DNA from: Austropuccinia psidii | Lineage: Eukaryota > Basidiomycota > Pucciniomycetes > Pucciniales > Sphaerophragmiaceae | Length of the DNA stretch: 64,000 nucleotides | Direction of reading: 5' to 3' | Assembly (NCBI GenBank): GCA_023105745.1 | Contig: JALGQZ010000004.1 | Span: 60,009,112-60,073,111 of the forward strand | Shown here: positions 1 to 12,461 of the stretch, one piece after another | How positions within the stretch are numbered: position 1 is the stretch's first letter | Layout of the letters: each line of letters starts with the position of its first letter | The notes under the pieces: model-generated | The model's input: only the letters and a program-made list of their open reading frames with translations | Told to the model about the DNA's origin: nothing | Database searches by the model: none | Translations under genes and position numbers: made by a program

Positions 1-1488
1 ATCTCTATTTGTGAATCTAGAAGCAGGGTATTTGGAATGTCACAAAATGAGATTGAATGATAATTTATTTTCTCCCCTAGTAATATAAAAATGATATTAT
101 TAGACTTATATCTCAATATTTATATCATTTAATTACTCCTTACATAGGCCATGTAAAAATTTACTCAATATATGATCCTCATGTTATTGATCTTAATCCT
201 TCATCACAATAAGCTATCAAAAAGCATTACTTCAAGAATCTTCCAATTCAGGATCTATATTTTTCAATTATTAATTTGAAGTCCCACATAATAGCTCAGA
301 TAAATTCATTTGGACATTTTTCTAGTTAATACTTGAGAAGTAAACTGAGAAGTTTTAAGAATGAGAATGCAAATGAAATTTGCAGGATATTGGAAATGTT
401 GGATCCTTAAATTGTATAAAAATTTCTGTTCTCATTGACTTTATTAACCTTTTTCTTTACACTTTTTTAGATTGGAAAGACTCTTTTTGTAATATCAATA
501 TGCAATATCTTCAAGCTTTCAATATACTGTTTTCTATTGATATTTTACCTGAATAGCTGGAAAAATATTCATAGGGAGTATATATTATTTATTCAAAAGG
601 TGTATTTATATAAAACTACTCCTCATTTGATAATGTTCTCTTGTAACTTCAATCTTTTTATTCATAAAAGTTTGTAATATCACAATTAGGATTTAATATT
701 CGAATTAAATATGACCCATGGATCTGCTGAATATTTTTTGACAAACCTCAATAGTTGATTGATAAATATTATGTCATTTAAACTTAGAAATGAATATTAA
801 TATGAGATTTTCAATATTTCATTTTTAAGCCTTAATTGAGTTGTGGTTTTGAAAATCACTTTGATTGAACTAATTATTATGGTATATACCATCTCATTTC
901 AGGAAATATAATTATGTGAGACAATGAAAAATCCTTTATTAAAGAATATTTTGATGTTATCTTGTAATCTCCATCATTAAAATATATTCCTCTTATAACA
1001 TACAAGAGAATAAATTGATATGACAATGAATTTTGACATCATCATTCAAATGATTTTTAAAGGGTCAGTTTTTTGAGAGTTTGGAAATAAAACTGAATAA
1101 AGCTTAGAAAGCAATATTTTACTGTATTTGAAAGGAGAATATCTGTTAGTAAATAATATCCAGTAAGATAACTCATAGTTTCATACTTACAACTTTATTT
1201 ATGGCAACAGCAAAAAGCACTTCATCATCTGAATCCAAAACCTTCAATGAACTCTTGTAGCTTGAAAAATGACCTTGAATATTGTCTTGAGTTATCAAAA
1301 TGAAGCTTTCAGATTCAGTTAAAATAATTTTTCATTCAAGTAAGTAAATTATTTGTAATGATCTTCATGCTTATTGAAATTTAGTAGTGGAGTGAGTATT
1401 ATTATCAATAAGAAATATGTTTTTTTAACTTCCACCCAAATTATTTCCTCAACAGTTTCAAATTGTAATGAGGGAATTCTACCTTGTA
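1..1488. other. AT-rich DNA without recognisable gene
   Basis: This stretch is strongly AT-rich with stop codons in all frames. I see no protein motif, RNA gene or LTR terminus. It may be the eroded 3' side of the neighbouring DNA transposon or unrelated decayed repeat DNA. Confidence 0.5.
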
Positions 1489-3840
1489 TTAATGTGATAT
1501 TAGAGTTCCCAAAGTGTGATGATTCAGGGGAGCTAGTATTCCCCTTAATAGAGGCACATAAAGTATTAAGCTCAAATCTGGAAAGTCTGATGATGATTTG
1601 AAGTAGCTGGATTTGGGGAGATCTTCACCTATTCCATCAACAATCCCTTTTAAGCTTATCTTTTGAAACAATTTTTGGAAGACTGACTTGTCAATATGTG
1701 CTGTAATTTGTTATGAAGATTAATATTTATTAATAATAATGCAAATCAAATCAAAAACTCTCACCTGTATTTTTATTTTTATTTTCCAGGGTCACCAGGT
1801 GATTTATTCTCTCTCCTTCCCAGCATGAATAAGGTGAGGGTGGTCCATTGTTGAAAATAACTTCAGATAAATGTTGAGAAATGTCAATATTGGGTTTTAG
1901 ATTTATATTTGGGTCCACATTTTCCAATAATCTTTGGCAATAGTGAACTAATAGCTTCTCAGATAAATCTATTTGAGACTTTGAAATTGAGTGGGACATT
2001 TCAATGTTAGCTAAAGAGACTAAAGTGGAAGTGGTTGAAAGAAGTATTTCTTTGGAGGGATTTTGATCCTTTTCATGATTCCATTTTGGGATGAGAAATA
2101 AGACTATATTTACTCTATAAGATAAGCCAATCAGCAGCCTTTGGGGTTCCACATGAGGGGATTTTCATATTTATGGGTATATGGGTTATGCATTATGGAA
2201 GGATGATCTTCTGGTTACCTTCATGTAGAAATTCAAGCTCCTCAGTTTTTATCTTCAGTTTTGTCTTGGATTAACACAAGAGTGGTGAAAAAGCAGATAT
2301 GTATTTTTGATATGAGAGTGATGAGGATCCCTGTGGAAAATAACTGATTAAGTTGGTATTATTCATTGCATCTTATTCCCTTGAAAATATACCAGTTGAG
2401 AATTTCAAAATTTCTTGAGATAATGATTATATAAAACTTGGATAAACTTCCTTTTTCTTTCCTTTACCAGATGAATTCCTTAGAATTTCCTCAGGAGCAC
2501 CTTTTGATGAAATTTGTGATGACCTTCTTAGTTGAGCAATTGATTGTGGGTGAGAGCTTGACAGAAGGTTTGAGCCTTTGGGGTTTCTTTGATAAAACTT
2601 GAAGCTTGGCTTGTGTAACAGTTGACATTTGGGTGATATACCTGATATCTGAATGTGACTCTCTTGAAATTATTTAATTCTTTCAGTGGCATTGTATAAT
2701 GATTAAAATCCTGAATTTTTTGATGGTTCCCTGAGTGTTAACTTATATTTTTTTGGAAGTAACAGGGTTTTAAATTGTTTCAGTGTCCTTCCTTTTGAGT
2801 TTTGATGACTTTGATTCTGAAGTTCCAAATGTTTAAGTATTGATGTTTTTTTGCGGTTCTTTCCTTTAATGATAAGACTTCCACAGCATTTAGAATTTTA
2901 GGATAGGTTAGGCTATAATCCCTCAGAAGCCCCAATAGAAAATTATGAATAACATTAATAGTCATCCTTTGGGATTATTTCAAGTAAGGAAGGTCTCCAA
3001 AAATAGTGTAATGAGATCCATTTTCTGCTAAAGCTTTATTTTTTTCAGTTGTGGTTTCTTGAAGCCATTGAGTAATTACTTATTTCTTCTGATATTCATC
3101 CTTTGGGGACAAGAGGCTTTGTCAATATTTTTAATATCTTTAATGGGTAAATTACAATATTCACAAAAGCAACTTGCTTAGTGAGACGCTAAACCTCGAA
3201 TTTTTCAGAGGGCCAGAATATCCCCAATGAACAAGAGCAGGGAAGTTTAAATGAGATTTCCATTGTTTAATCTGGATTTTGGAGTAAAGTGGACACATAT
3301 CCACAGTTCCTGGAGTTCAGAAACAAGAGGCTTCAATAAGTTGTTCAATTAATCAGAGGTGGGGTCTTTGGAGGCTGGAGTGAACCCATAGACAAATAGG
3401 TTTTGATACTGATATCTTTGTTCAGGAGGAATATTGAAGCAAATTGAAATACTTGTTGAGCCAATCTTGGATACATGTGGGTTGGTCCAGTCAATATACA
3501 AGCCAAAAACCAAGTCTCCAGAATTATAAGTGAACTTCAAGTTTTAATTATCTAAAACTGTTTTCCAAACATGGCCATCTGATATGTCAGAGAAAATTTG
3601 TTCTTTTCCATAACTTGACTTCTGGGGTGAGTCCAGTGCATTTTCAAAGGTAGTAATCATAAGCTTTTTTGAGATCTATTTCTTGAAAAACTGGAAGTGG
3701 AACTGTTTTGTGGGTTGAGTTTTTTTTTGTTTAGATTTTCATGATATAAGAAGGTGTTTCATTCTTGTTGGTGTACATATTTTCCATAAACAGACTGTAT
3801 TCATTGAGGTATTTTAAAATATTCATGAAATTTGGTTCCA
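1489..3840 (-). pseudogene. tnp2/CACTA-like transposase remnant
   Basis: Reading the minus strand and ignoring several stops and shifts, recognisable blocks come in family order. A segment around 3541-3660 contains IFSDISDGHVW. The segment 3349-3540 carries SISICFNIPPEQRYQYQN followed by YGFTPASKDP. Just downstream, after a stop, comes LNNLLKPLVSELQELW. A degraded Cys pair block follows near 3150-3200 (GLASH..ASCFCEYC). The segment 2780-2965 begins with the conserved D/V-x-(M/I)-H-N block, here VIHNFLLGLL. Finally 1751-2152 contains the C-terminal GPP..S.WEGERIN block. These match the order in tnp2-type transposases of basidiomycetes, which catalyse DNA excision and insertion in the nucleus. 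The catalytic Asp of the D-x-M-H-N motif is not preserved here. The family call is from motif memory, and the exact superfamily name is less certain than the transposase call. Confidence 0.65.
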
Positions 3841-4130
3841 AAAACATGTCTTTTATCTAAATATGAATATAGGAAAAAACTTGTTTGGAAATATATGTGG
3901 GTCTTGAAGGAACTAAAGAGGTGCAATATCTTATTTGAGAGCTTTCAGAATTTTGGGAATCTCAAAGCTGAAATATGGTGTTTATCGAATTTTGATTATT
4001 GTTTCAATATTATTTTGTTCCAATTTGATACTTTTTTCACAGTTATGGTAACTAATGTTTCTATGAATGTTATCATGTACAATTTGAATAGTAGATAAGA
4101 GTAATTTTGGATTCTAATACAGGAAGGAGG

Positions 4131-4183
4131 GAAGTGGAATGCTAGTTGAAGTGGAATGCTAGTTGAAGTGGAATGCTAGTTGA
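4131..4183. repeat. 17-bp tandem repeat, about three copies
   Basis: The unit gaagtggaatgctagtt occurs three times back to back with perfect copies. It sits inside the decayed DNA transposon and has no obvious coding role. It looks like a short minisatellite expansion. Confidence 0.9.
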
Positions 4184-5651
4184 TTAATAAATTTTCCAAA
4201 TTTTGGGTGGTAGGTTGAGGCTTTTCAATGAATTGAGAGAAAGGTGTGGATGTTTCTCAGCTAGATATAGCATGCTGGATATCTATGTAAGATTGAGAAA
4301 TAAGTAAAAAATACATTTATCTTAATATAATACAAATAATCAAATGTGATGAATAAGCTTAAAAAAGAATAACCAACACTATGATGTGAGCTGTTTTCCT
4401 GAGACAGAAGTCCATTCCTCTGGGGTAGATGAAAAAATTTCTCATTCTAAAATATAAAATATTTAAACAGGGTAATCCTTTAAATAATGAGGAGTTTTTA
4501 TTTGATTCTGCTATGATGTGGACTCACATGGAAACTTTCAGTTAAGGACTTCTTATGAGTTGAATGAGCACTTTTGTATCTTACAACTCCTTGGTATGTA
4601 TTACCCCCAAATTTGGCAAACCTTTAGGATACAAGTAGGGCATTTGCAAACATAAATGTTTACAACTATCTGTTCATATATATATGGCATTGGGTATTAG
4701 TATTTCATTTGGATTATGATAAAATTGAAGTATATAGAATCAATTGAAATTTGAAACTTGGGAGTTTCTGAATGGGATATGATTTTTATTAAAATGATCA
4801 TTTAGAATATTTAGTTCAAGCCAATTATTAGAGTTAATTGTAAAAGTATTCTAATATATTCTTTGAGATATTCTATAAAAGGGGAAATAAGGTTTTCAAG
4901 TTCCCATTGATATGGAGCTTAGACTTTAAAAGGCATGTATGACATCTGTCAACAATTTTATTACGATTAGTGAGATTTATATAGTAAATTTCTGCTCAAA
5001 GATCATGCTTTCATTTTGACAAGCCTTTTGGCTCTCTATTTTCTTATCTAAGGTAATTGATAGGATTTATTCATATAAAGCATTCATGGATTATTATATT
5101 TCAATCCAAATACTTATAGCTATTTTTTTGAGTATTTCCACTCAAAAATTCAGATAAATCTCACATTATTTCAGTTTTATGGCACATGTCTTTAAGATTC
5201 AATTGGAAATTGTTTTAGCTGTTGGTGATTAGGAACTTCAACTTCAATATCATTCCTACACAGATATACAACTTAAAGTATCTAATTTATATCTTGGCTC
5301 TGATATGTGGAAAAAAACATTCAAAGAAAATTTTGGAACAAAAAAGAATGTTTTTATGAGGAAGAAATTACAAGAAATAGTTGATTGTTTATGTTGGGAA
5401 ATATTTTCAAGGGTGGAAATTAGGACTTTTTATGTTTAAATGTATGAGGACTGGGTAACAGTTTCAAATCTAGTCATAGATGTAAGTTTATCAAGAGAAA
5501 GTGAGAGGTTCACAGGCTATTGAAGCTTTATTCACCTTCTTTACATCTCTGTTAATGATGCCAAAGATTCTTGTGCTACCCAATTTGATGGAATATTATT
5601 GGGAATATTTCCAAATCCTTGAGCTTTGGGGATATGAGGGTCTTGTGTAAG

Positions 5652-6715
5652 CTATTGTATTTTGTTATTGCAGTCCCTTTCTGCTTTGGAATTGCTGGAA
5701 CGCTGTTTGTATCCCTCATCAAAAAGTTGGAAAAGTTCACCTATTTGATTGGATCTCCAAGATATTGAGGGAAGTTGCTGGCCAGGAGATTCTGGCTCCA
5801 CATAAGACATCATTTCATATACCAAAAAAAACTGCAGCTGCTCTTGGATGATCATTGAGGATAATTTTTGATGCCACTTTTTGGTGAATGTTCTTTTTGT
5901 TATTCTATGATTTTAGATACTGTAAGCTGAGCTAAGTTTATATTACAATTGATGCAATCTGATGACAAAATGTCAGTAGCTTTTTCTTGGAATTCCTCAA
6001 GCTACCTGTTCTCCTACTTGTGGTGAATTCCATTAATGCAGGTGGTTTTTTCTTCTTCCACATAGACTTCCTTTCAAGGAGCCATCTATCAACAATTGCA
6101 ACTTGGTTGGCCTGGTTATTCAGCTCCTTTTCAATTTGGTAGCTTCTTGTATCACCAGGCCAATACATTAACTCCCAATAATGAGGAAGAATAGATGTGA
6201 TGGATGTATTCCAGGGTTATGAGGGGGGAGAGTTCCAATAAAATGTACATTGGGGGAATACACACTTTTTGGAAAGAGAATTCCCATAGGAAAACCATTA
6301 TTGACTGTGTGAATTGATGGCTTGTACTGAAGAGCTTCCAGCTGAGTAATGACTTTGAGGAATTATTCTGTTCATTTCTTTCAATGAAAATTTTTGAATA
6401 AACTCCTTTTCATGCCCAATAATATTTCCATATGCCCTTTCACATGAATCCAAAGAACCTTTCATGTGGACTGGATTTCTGCCTAAAATCTGAAATGTGG
6501 TTTTCAAAAATTTCAATATCTTCTTCAGTGGGTAGAGGTGGAATTAAGAAGGAGGGGGGTTGGATTTCCAACACAGCCCTAACCCTATCCAGAATTGATC
6601 TTGCAAATCCTGTATATGTAGATGGGTTCCCTGAGTTTATAGCATGTCTTGATAGACTTTGAGATACTTGTGAATTTTCATTTTTTTCTTTTTGCTTGTG
6701 ATACTTACCAATCAT
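5652..6715 (-). pseudogene. Minus-strand open stretches upstream of transposase, unrecognised
   Basis: Three minus-strand open stretches (6440-6715, 5938-6168, 5652-5855) lie upstream of the transposase remnant in the same orientation. Their translations are hydrophilic, with a basic patch around 6050 (KSMWKKKKPP) and a segment rich in charged residues near 6500. I do not recognise a domain. They may be N-terminal exons of the same transposase or a separate decayed gene. The position and orientation are the only support for linking them. Confidence 0.3.
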
Positions 6716-7379
6716 AAAAAGGGAAGCTGCATGGTAAGAGTTTGGATTTTCTGGAGGAAGAGGTACTTCTGTGGGGTTGGTAGATGTTTATGTAGCTAAA
6801 AATTCAGTTTTTAATGGAATAAAAATCAGGCAGAGACAAATGGGATAATCATATTACAATGAGAATAATGAATGAAATGAAATATGACTTACCCTCTGAA
6901 ATTTGTCTTTCAGAAATTTTTGAAATATTTACTTTTCAAATAGGCTTGATTATTAGATTAGCTTTATGAATTGAGGTTAGTTTCAAAGAAAATAATAGCT
7001 TGTTAATGAGGGATCTGATCAAACAGTTTAATAAAATTTCATGAATGGTGAATGGGGATGATTTTTAATCCCTCTCTGTAAGATTTGAATACTCACTTTC
7101 TCAAGAATGAACCAGTTGAGTATTCAAATGAGATAGGGTTTTAACAAGAATTTGATATAAAAACGCAGGTAGGACATATTTGAAAGGGAAAAATTGCTAA
7201 ATTGAATTGTTTATTTTGGAAACTTTTTTGGGGAATGTAGGAATATGATTGGTAAATTTGATGAAAGGAATTGAATTTTCAGTTGTGGACCTGTAATGAC
7301 TTACATTACTGCATATGATAAGTTAAATTTTAAATGGTAAAATTTCTTTCAACATTAAAAGTGTCTGTTTGAAAAATAT
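6716..7379. other. AT-rich spacer, no gene seen
   Basis: No motif, LTR end or long reading frame is visible. The junction between the DNA transposon remnant and the truncated family-C pol fragment must lie in or near this stretch, but I cannot place it to the base. Confidence 0.5.
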
Positions 7380-9000
7380 TTCAGTATCATTCCAATTATC
7401 AAACCCTAAAGTGCAGAACTAAAGGATTAAATTTTTGAGTTAAATACACAGAATTTTGAGATTTTACTACAAATCAAAACACAATAAGAATTTCCATATG
7501 CTTACTTCTCTGCTTGAAAAGGATTAGAAAGATACATCTTTTGCTAATTCTTTAGATGATATATGGAAGACATCATATGGTAATGGAAGATTCCATTTAG
7601 TTGATGGTATCTTGTATCATAGGTCTAAACACACATGTGTAATGGTCTTATGTAGTAGAATGTTAATTAACATAAAATTACTAGAGTTCCATGACAAGAT
7701 TTACTCTTAACATATCTCTGAGGAAATAACAATAGAAATAATCAAGACATGTGCCTGGTGGCCATCTTGGAGAAAAGATGTTGTTGAATACTGTTATAGT
7801 TGTTACAGGTGTCAAAATTCAAATAACACTACTGGCCAAAGATTTGGATTAATGATTCATATCCAAGAGCCAAGTACCCCATGGGAAGTGGTTCATATGG
7901 ATTGAGTAACTGCCTTACCATCTGGTGGGGACAAGGGTTAAAATGCATATCTTTTTATTGTAGACAGGTACAGAAAAACTCCAATCTATTTACCATTTCA
8001 TGGATATGACACAGCTATGGATACAGCTCTACTAATTTGAAACTGAGTAATATCACATACTGGTCTCTTTACAGTTATAATTAGTGATAGAGACCCAAAA
8101 TTTAAATCAGCCTTATGGACAAATCTGCATAGGCTTTTGGGTACAAAATGACCATTCTCACCAACTTGCCATCCACAAACTGATGGATTAGCAGAGAAAA
8201 TGATTCAGACCCTTGAGGACATGATCATAGAATTTCATGCTTATGGCCTGGATTTTAAAGTTTATGACAGCTTTAACCATAATTGGTGTACACTTATATC
8301 ATAATTGGAATTAGCCTGCAAGACTTCCATCCATGCTTCAACAGGAAAACTCCTGAAATGTTGAAAAAAGGATGGAAACATAAACTTCCAGTTGATACTT
8401 TGAAGAAAGACTTAGCTGATATTCATCCAGCTTCTTCAAGATTTAAACCAATTATACATAAAGTGAGGAATAATGAAAATCAAAGTATGACTGATGCCTT
8501 TGAATATGGTAAGCAAAAGTGGGATAAAATTAATAAAGCCCCATAATTTAAAGTTGGGAACTCAATAATAGTTTAAACCTTGAACCTAAATAGTATTGAA
8601 GGCCCCAAGGAATTTAAATATTGCTTTTAAGGACCATTTGTTATTGTATACCTTCATGGACAAATGCAGTACAAGTAGAACTGTCAGGGGAATTGGAAAA
8701 TAAACATACAAATTTCCCTGTCAGCCTAGTAAAGCACTACACTTGAAGTGATAAGGAATTATTTCCTTCAAGAAATGAAACACCCTTATGCTTACCATAA
8801 CTTTATCAAAGTGAAGAGAAAAAGGTACTAAAAGTTCTAAAATAAAGAAGACTTAGCGGAAAAATTAACCAGAATACCTAGTAAGGTACAGAAACCCACA
8901 ACATGAAGATGAGTGAATTTCAGAAAGTAAAATACCTGATTACCACAATTTTCTAAGAAGATTCAGACATGAGAGCAGATCAATTCCTGAATAAAGAGTT
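7380..9000 (+). pseudogene. Family-C Ty3/Gypsy integrase remnant (upstream, 5'-truncated copy)
   Basis: This is the integrase and C-terminal end of a chromoviral pol, related base for base to 29935-31506. Visible pieces include the zinc-binding segment near 7740-7850 (CAWWPSWRKD), the DDE core with SDRDPKF at about 8085-8105, and the [13 protein letters not shown] block near 8170-8210 that contains the catalytic Glu. A region past 8550 matches the KVG..(V/I)..STLN segment and chromodomain. There are many stops, for example TGA at 7903-7905 in place of the Trp of MDWVT. Everything 5' of integrase is missing. The fragment is followed by a purine stretch and directly by an LTR at 9130, so that LTR served as its 3' LTR. 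It is non-functional. Confidence 0.85.
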
Positions 9001-9129
9001 GGAATTGTGTGTTTCAAATGCTTGAAAGTATCAGTAGAGAGGTTGGACAGTGGATTCTCCCCCCAATTCAATTGAGGGTATACTATCAAATGAAAACCTG
9101 TAGTACAATTTATTTTTTGTGGTAGGGAA

Positions 9130-11119
9130 TGTGAGACTGTGAGATATGTATAACATAACCATAAGGCCAAAAATGACTTTTTATACAGTTGATTTAGTCT
9201 TCAACAGAGTTATCAATTGAGCTCACAACAAAAAATAGCAAAAAAAAGTCTAACTTAATTTTGGATACACAAAATTATAATAATAATGTCATTTTTGGAT
9301 TCTAAATGAAAAATAACCTGGGGTAGACTAGGGTTTTATACCCAAAAATGGATATTTCCTATGTTATTAGAAGATTTAAAAGTCTCACAGTACAATTGCA
9401 ACTTTTTAAAATTTTTAAAATTTTTGAATTTAAGCTTTAATAAGCTTATATTTGAATTTGCATAAGGTTTATGCAAACTTTCCAAAATTTTAGTTAAAAT
9501 TGAGGTGTTGTGTATATTTAATTACTTGGCTAAGGATCTACCATAAAGAATGTAAATCCTGTATGAGCTCAATTTAAAAGGGTTTAAGGCCATACTATGG
9601 CTTCAAATGAATAAAAAGGCAAAATCCAAGCAAAAAGGTGGGAGAAAGGAAAAAGACCAAACAGAGCTGGGTTACCCAGCTTTTTGGATCTGCAAGGATT
9701 AGATTAAGGTTTTTCACCTGTATTGGAGGATCTTTGACCTTATTTAAACTTTAACATTAGACTTTGATCTTACCTTAAAGTTTAAACAGGTTTTATCCCA
9801 AATTGGACAGGCATTTCAAGCTTCCAAAGCGTAAATCCCAATATGCAAGCTTGAAATCAAGGCTTTAAGAAATGTAAAAACTTAATTAAGCTCGAAAATT
9901 TAAAGTTATCAACATTAAAACCTTATTAAAAGTTAAGGTTTGGTGTGTATTGCTATTTTATGTGGAAAAGTAACAATAACTTCAAAAATTCATTGAAAAT
10001 TCAATTCTTAATGGATTTGTTTGAAAATTTCACACAGGTTACAAATTGATGTTATCTGTTTAAAAATTGAATTTAAAGTATATTTTATAAGCAGGTTTCA
10101 TTATCAATTAGCTTGTAAATTTACTATTAAACTTAAGAAAATTAATCCAAAAGAGGATTAGAGTTACTTGGAGTTAAGAACAACACCAATAACTTTAAAT
10201 TGGAATTATAAATAAGTTACCTTAGGTTAAGAATCTTATTTTTAAGCATGGATTTTCAGCTTTTACCTGAGAATGCCCTCCAAATCCATTATGAATCATG
10301 AGAGCTGCTCTGAAGGCATAAAAGGAGCCTACACATCTTAGGCTTTGTCCATATTCATTAATAATTCCAATTGTATTCGAAATTCAAACAGGTAAAGTTT
10401 TATTACATGTAAAATTTCATTATTGGAGGAATTATTAAGTTTTTATATTATTTATTAAATTCAGGATGAAAGAATTGAAATAATAGAATGCAGATTATTG
10501 TTGTAATCACCAATAATACATTTTATTATATTAAATTATTGTCTTAAATATCTTTTAAAATCCACGAATTCCTCTTGAAAACTCTTCAATCATATTTTTC
10601 ATCCAAAAAAATTGTTTTATCTTTTGAAATATTGATTTTTGGTGTATTTTCAACTTATAATCATTATTACATACAATAACAGTTGTTGTTTGACTTTTTG
10701 TAATGAATATATATTTTAAGTAAGTTTTCTCTAAAGTTCTATATTTTTTTATCTGTTATTAGTTTTTTTATATAGAATTTTCTATAAGAATTATTCCTGC
10801 AAAGTGTGTAATAATTTCTTTTATAAATAATATTTATATTACTTATAATTGGATAAATATTATTATTTTGCACATGTAATTGTCTCATTACAAGCTTTTC
10901 ACTTCTTATTGTTATAATTTTCAGTGAATATAACAATAATAGAATGATTATAATTCTTCAGATTTTTTATTGTTATTAAATTTTCTACAATAATCAAATT
11001 CCTTTTTTTATTATAATTATTTTTATACTAATTAATTACATTATAATTTCTACTGAGGAAAGTAATAGGTTTCTTGATATTTGCTACTATTATCAGGAGT
11101 TTCATAGAAAAACCATACA
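9130..11119 (+). repeat. Family-C LTR (shared 5' LTR / 3' LTR of upstream copy)
   Basis: It starts TGTGAGACTGTGAGATATG and ends aaaccataca. It is preceded by a purine-rich ggtaggga and followed by a PBS-like tttgggtgcc. Its start resembles the B and D LTR starts (TGTGAGCC..TGAGGTAT). The 3' LTR of the element (31641 onward) shows the same order of blocks with moderate divergence, for example aaaagaccaaaca and ggcataaaaggagcc. Confidence 0.9.
10318..10327 (+). promoter_or_regulatory. Probable TATA-like element of C LTR
   Basis: The string ATAAAAGGAG lies about two-thirds into the AT-rich LTR. The unrelated-looking A LTR has the identical ATAAAAGGAG at 54610-54619, in a comparable position before its R region. 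Conservation between diverged LTRs suggests a core promoter. The transcription start is not determined. Confidence 0.5.
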
Positions 11120-11137
11120 TTTGGGTGCCTTCCCATG
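11120..11137 (+). other. PBS-position motif of element C (eroded)
   Basis: Directly after the LTR comes tttgggtgccttcccatg, a diverged copy of TTTGGGGGCCTGGCCATG found at the same place in families A and B. The position implies the minus-strand primer binding site. I cannot name the primer tRNA. Confidence 0.5.
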
Positions 11138-11623
11138 ATTTTAACCAAGTTTTGGGACATAAATCATACTCTCGACCTTACTTTACTGTTTTTTGACATT
11201 AAAATGCCATATTTACTTTAATATTGGATTTTTTGGTACTTATCACTTATAGATAATCTTTATAATTTTATTCAAAACAATATACTATTGAGCTCTTTGG
11301 AATGAATTTCTGTTGTCTAACTAGTGGCTTTTTCTCATCACAGACTTGGAATTTATTCTTTAAATAATTTAGTATAAAGTGAATAATAATAAAATTTTGA
11401 TTAAGAACTTATCAATTGAATAATTATCATTTAATAAAAGAAAATAAAAAATGAAATAAAAAATTTTTGAAGTTAAAAATATTTTTCTTTACTATTTAGA
11501 CATTTTTCTTTATTTCTGATGTAACTTGCCATAAATTACAGTAAAAACTTTATCCAATAAGTTGAGTTAAGAAGTTGTTTTATATTCTTTAATAAAATAA
11601 CTCATTTTTCCTGCTTTATCTAG

Positions 11624-12461
11624 TTTCATCAATCAGAGAAAGATCATCTGAATCTAGTATATCAGAGTCAAGTATTGAAATTCAAACCAGCCCAGCACCA
11701 AGGGGTTTGATTACTAAAGAGCCTTTTAAAGGACCAGAAGGTGAATTAAATCCATTTCTTAGTCTAATTTCCTTTGAATTGATGTGAAATGACTTTTCCT
11801 AGAAGTGGAAGCAATTACCCCATCCAATCAAATGGATCTGGACCAGGACACTCAAGTCATAAATCAAAAAGACAAGAATGTAAGCCAAGAGGAAAGGAAC
11901 AAATGGAAGATGCCAGAACTTCCACTAGTTCCCAAAGGTTATCCAGAACCTTTGACACTTTTATTGAGAGTCCAGAAGCTGGCATAATAGCTGTTAATGC
12001 TGTCAGACCTGAAACATTCCCAACAGGAAACAATAGAGATATACCAGTATCAGTACAACAACTTGTTTATGGTGGCAAAACAGCAGGAATGGGAACTTCT
12101 TCCAAGTATTTGAATAGGCACAATGGGCTCTTATCTTCATTTAAAGAGGTTCATGGGCCTTTAAAAAACAAAGGATCTTCTGAGGGGTTGGACACCCATG
12201 TCTTGCAAAGGACAAGTCCAACAGATAAAAACTTGGTTGAAAAACCAAAGTATTTTGTCAGAGGACCAGAAGAAGCTGGCCAAATGGAAGGACAACAGCC
12301 CAGTGAAAGCTCCTCAAGCTTTCCCAAGCAATAATATTCCTCAAAAAGTGCCAAAAAAGCACAAGCAAGCCCCAAAGAGCAATCCAAATGGAAAGAAAAA
12401 GGCATGGGAAAGGAAAAGTCTAAGTGTAAAAAGCCTTACCAACAGAATTAAAGAATTCTAA
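11624..12461 (+). pseudogene. Family-C ORF1 (spliced accessory frame), decayed
   Basis: A 3' splice site ends at 11623 (ttcctgctttatctag). The following exon to 11740 is open and Ser/Glu-rich (SSESSISESS). A GT donor at 11741 and AG at 11801-11802 define a 62-nt intron. Splicing joins the frame to 11803 onward, which reads EVEAITPSNQMDLDQD and then WKMPELPLVPKGY. The latter aligns with WRIPELPPISQGLY of the family-B ORF1, so this spliced frame was coding. Stops appear from 11985. The basic tail is still open from 12198 to 12461 in the same frame (KVPKKHKQAPKSNPNGKKK). The function is unknown. It overlaps the Gag-Pol frame, which runs in -1. Confidence 0.6.

Larger units (their letters stand above)
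1489..6715 (-). mobile_element. Decayed cut-and-paste DNA transposon, tnp2/CACTA-like (basidiomycete type)
   Basis: On the minus strand this interval contains scattered pieces of a transposase of the kind common in basidiomycete CACTA/Plavaka-like elements. The pieces occur in the expected order from about 3.9 kb down to 1.5 kb. The part from 5652 to 6715 has open minus-strand stretches that may be its 5' exons, but I do not recognise motifs there. Many frameshifts and stops mean it cannot be active. I could not find terminal inverted repeats or a target duplication, so the ends given are only those of the coding traces. It lies upstream of the family-C LTR element and in the opposite orientation. 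Confidence 0.6.
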
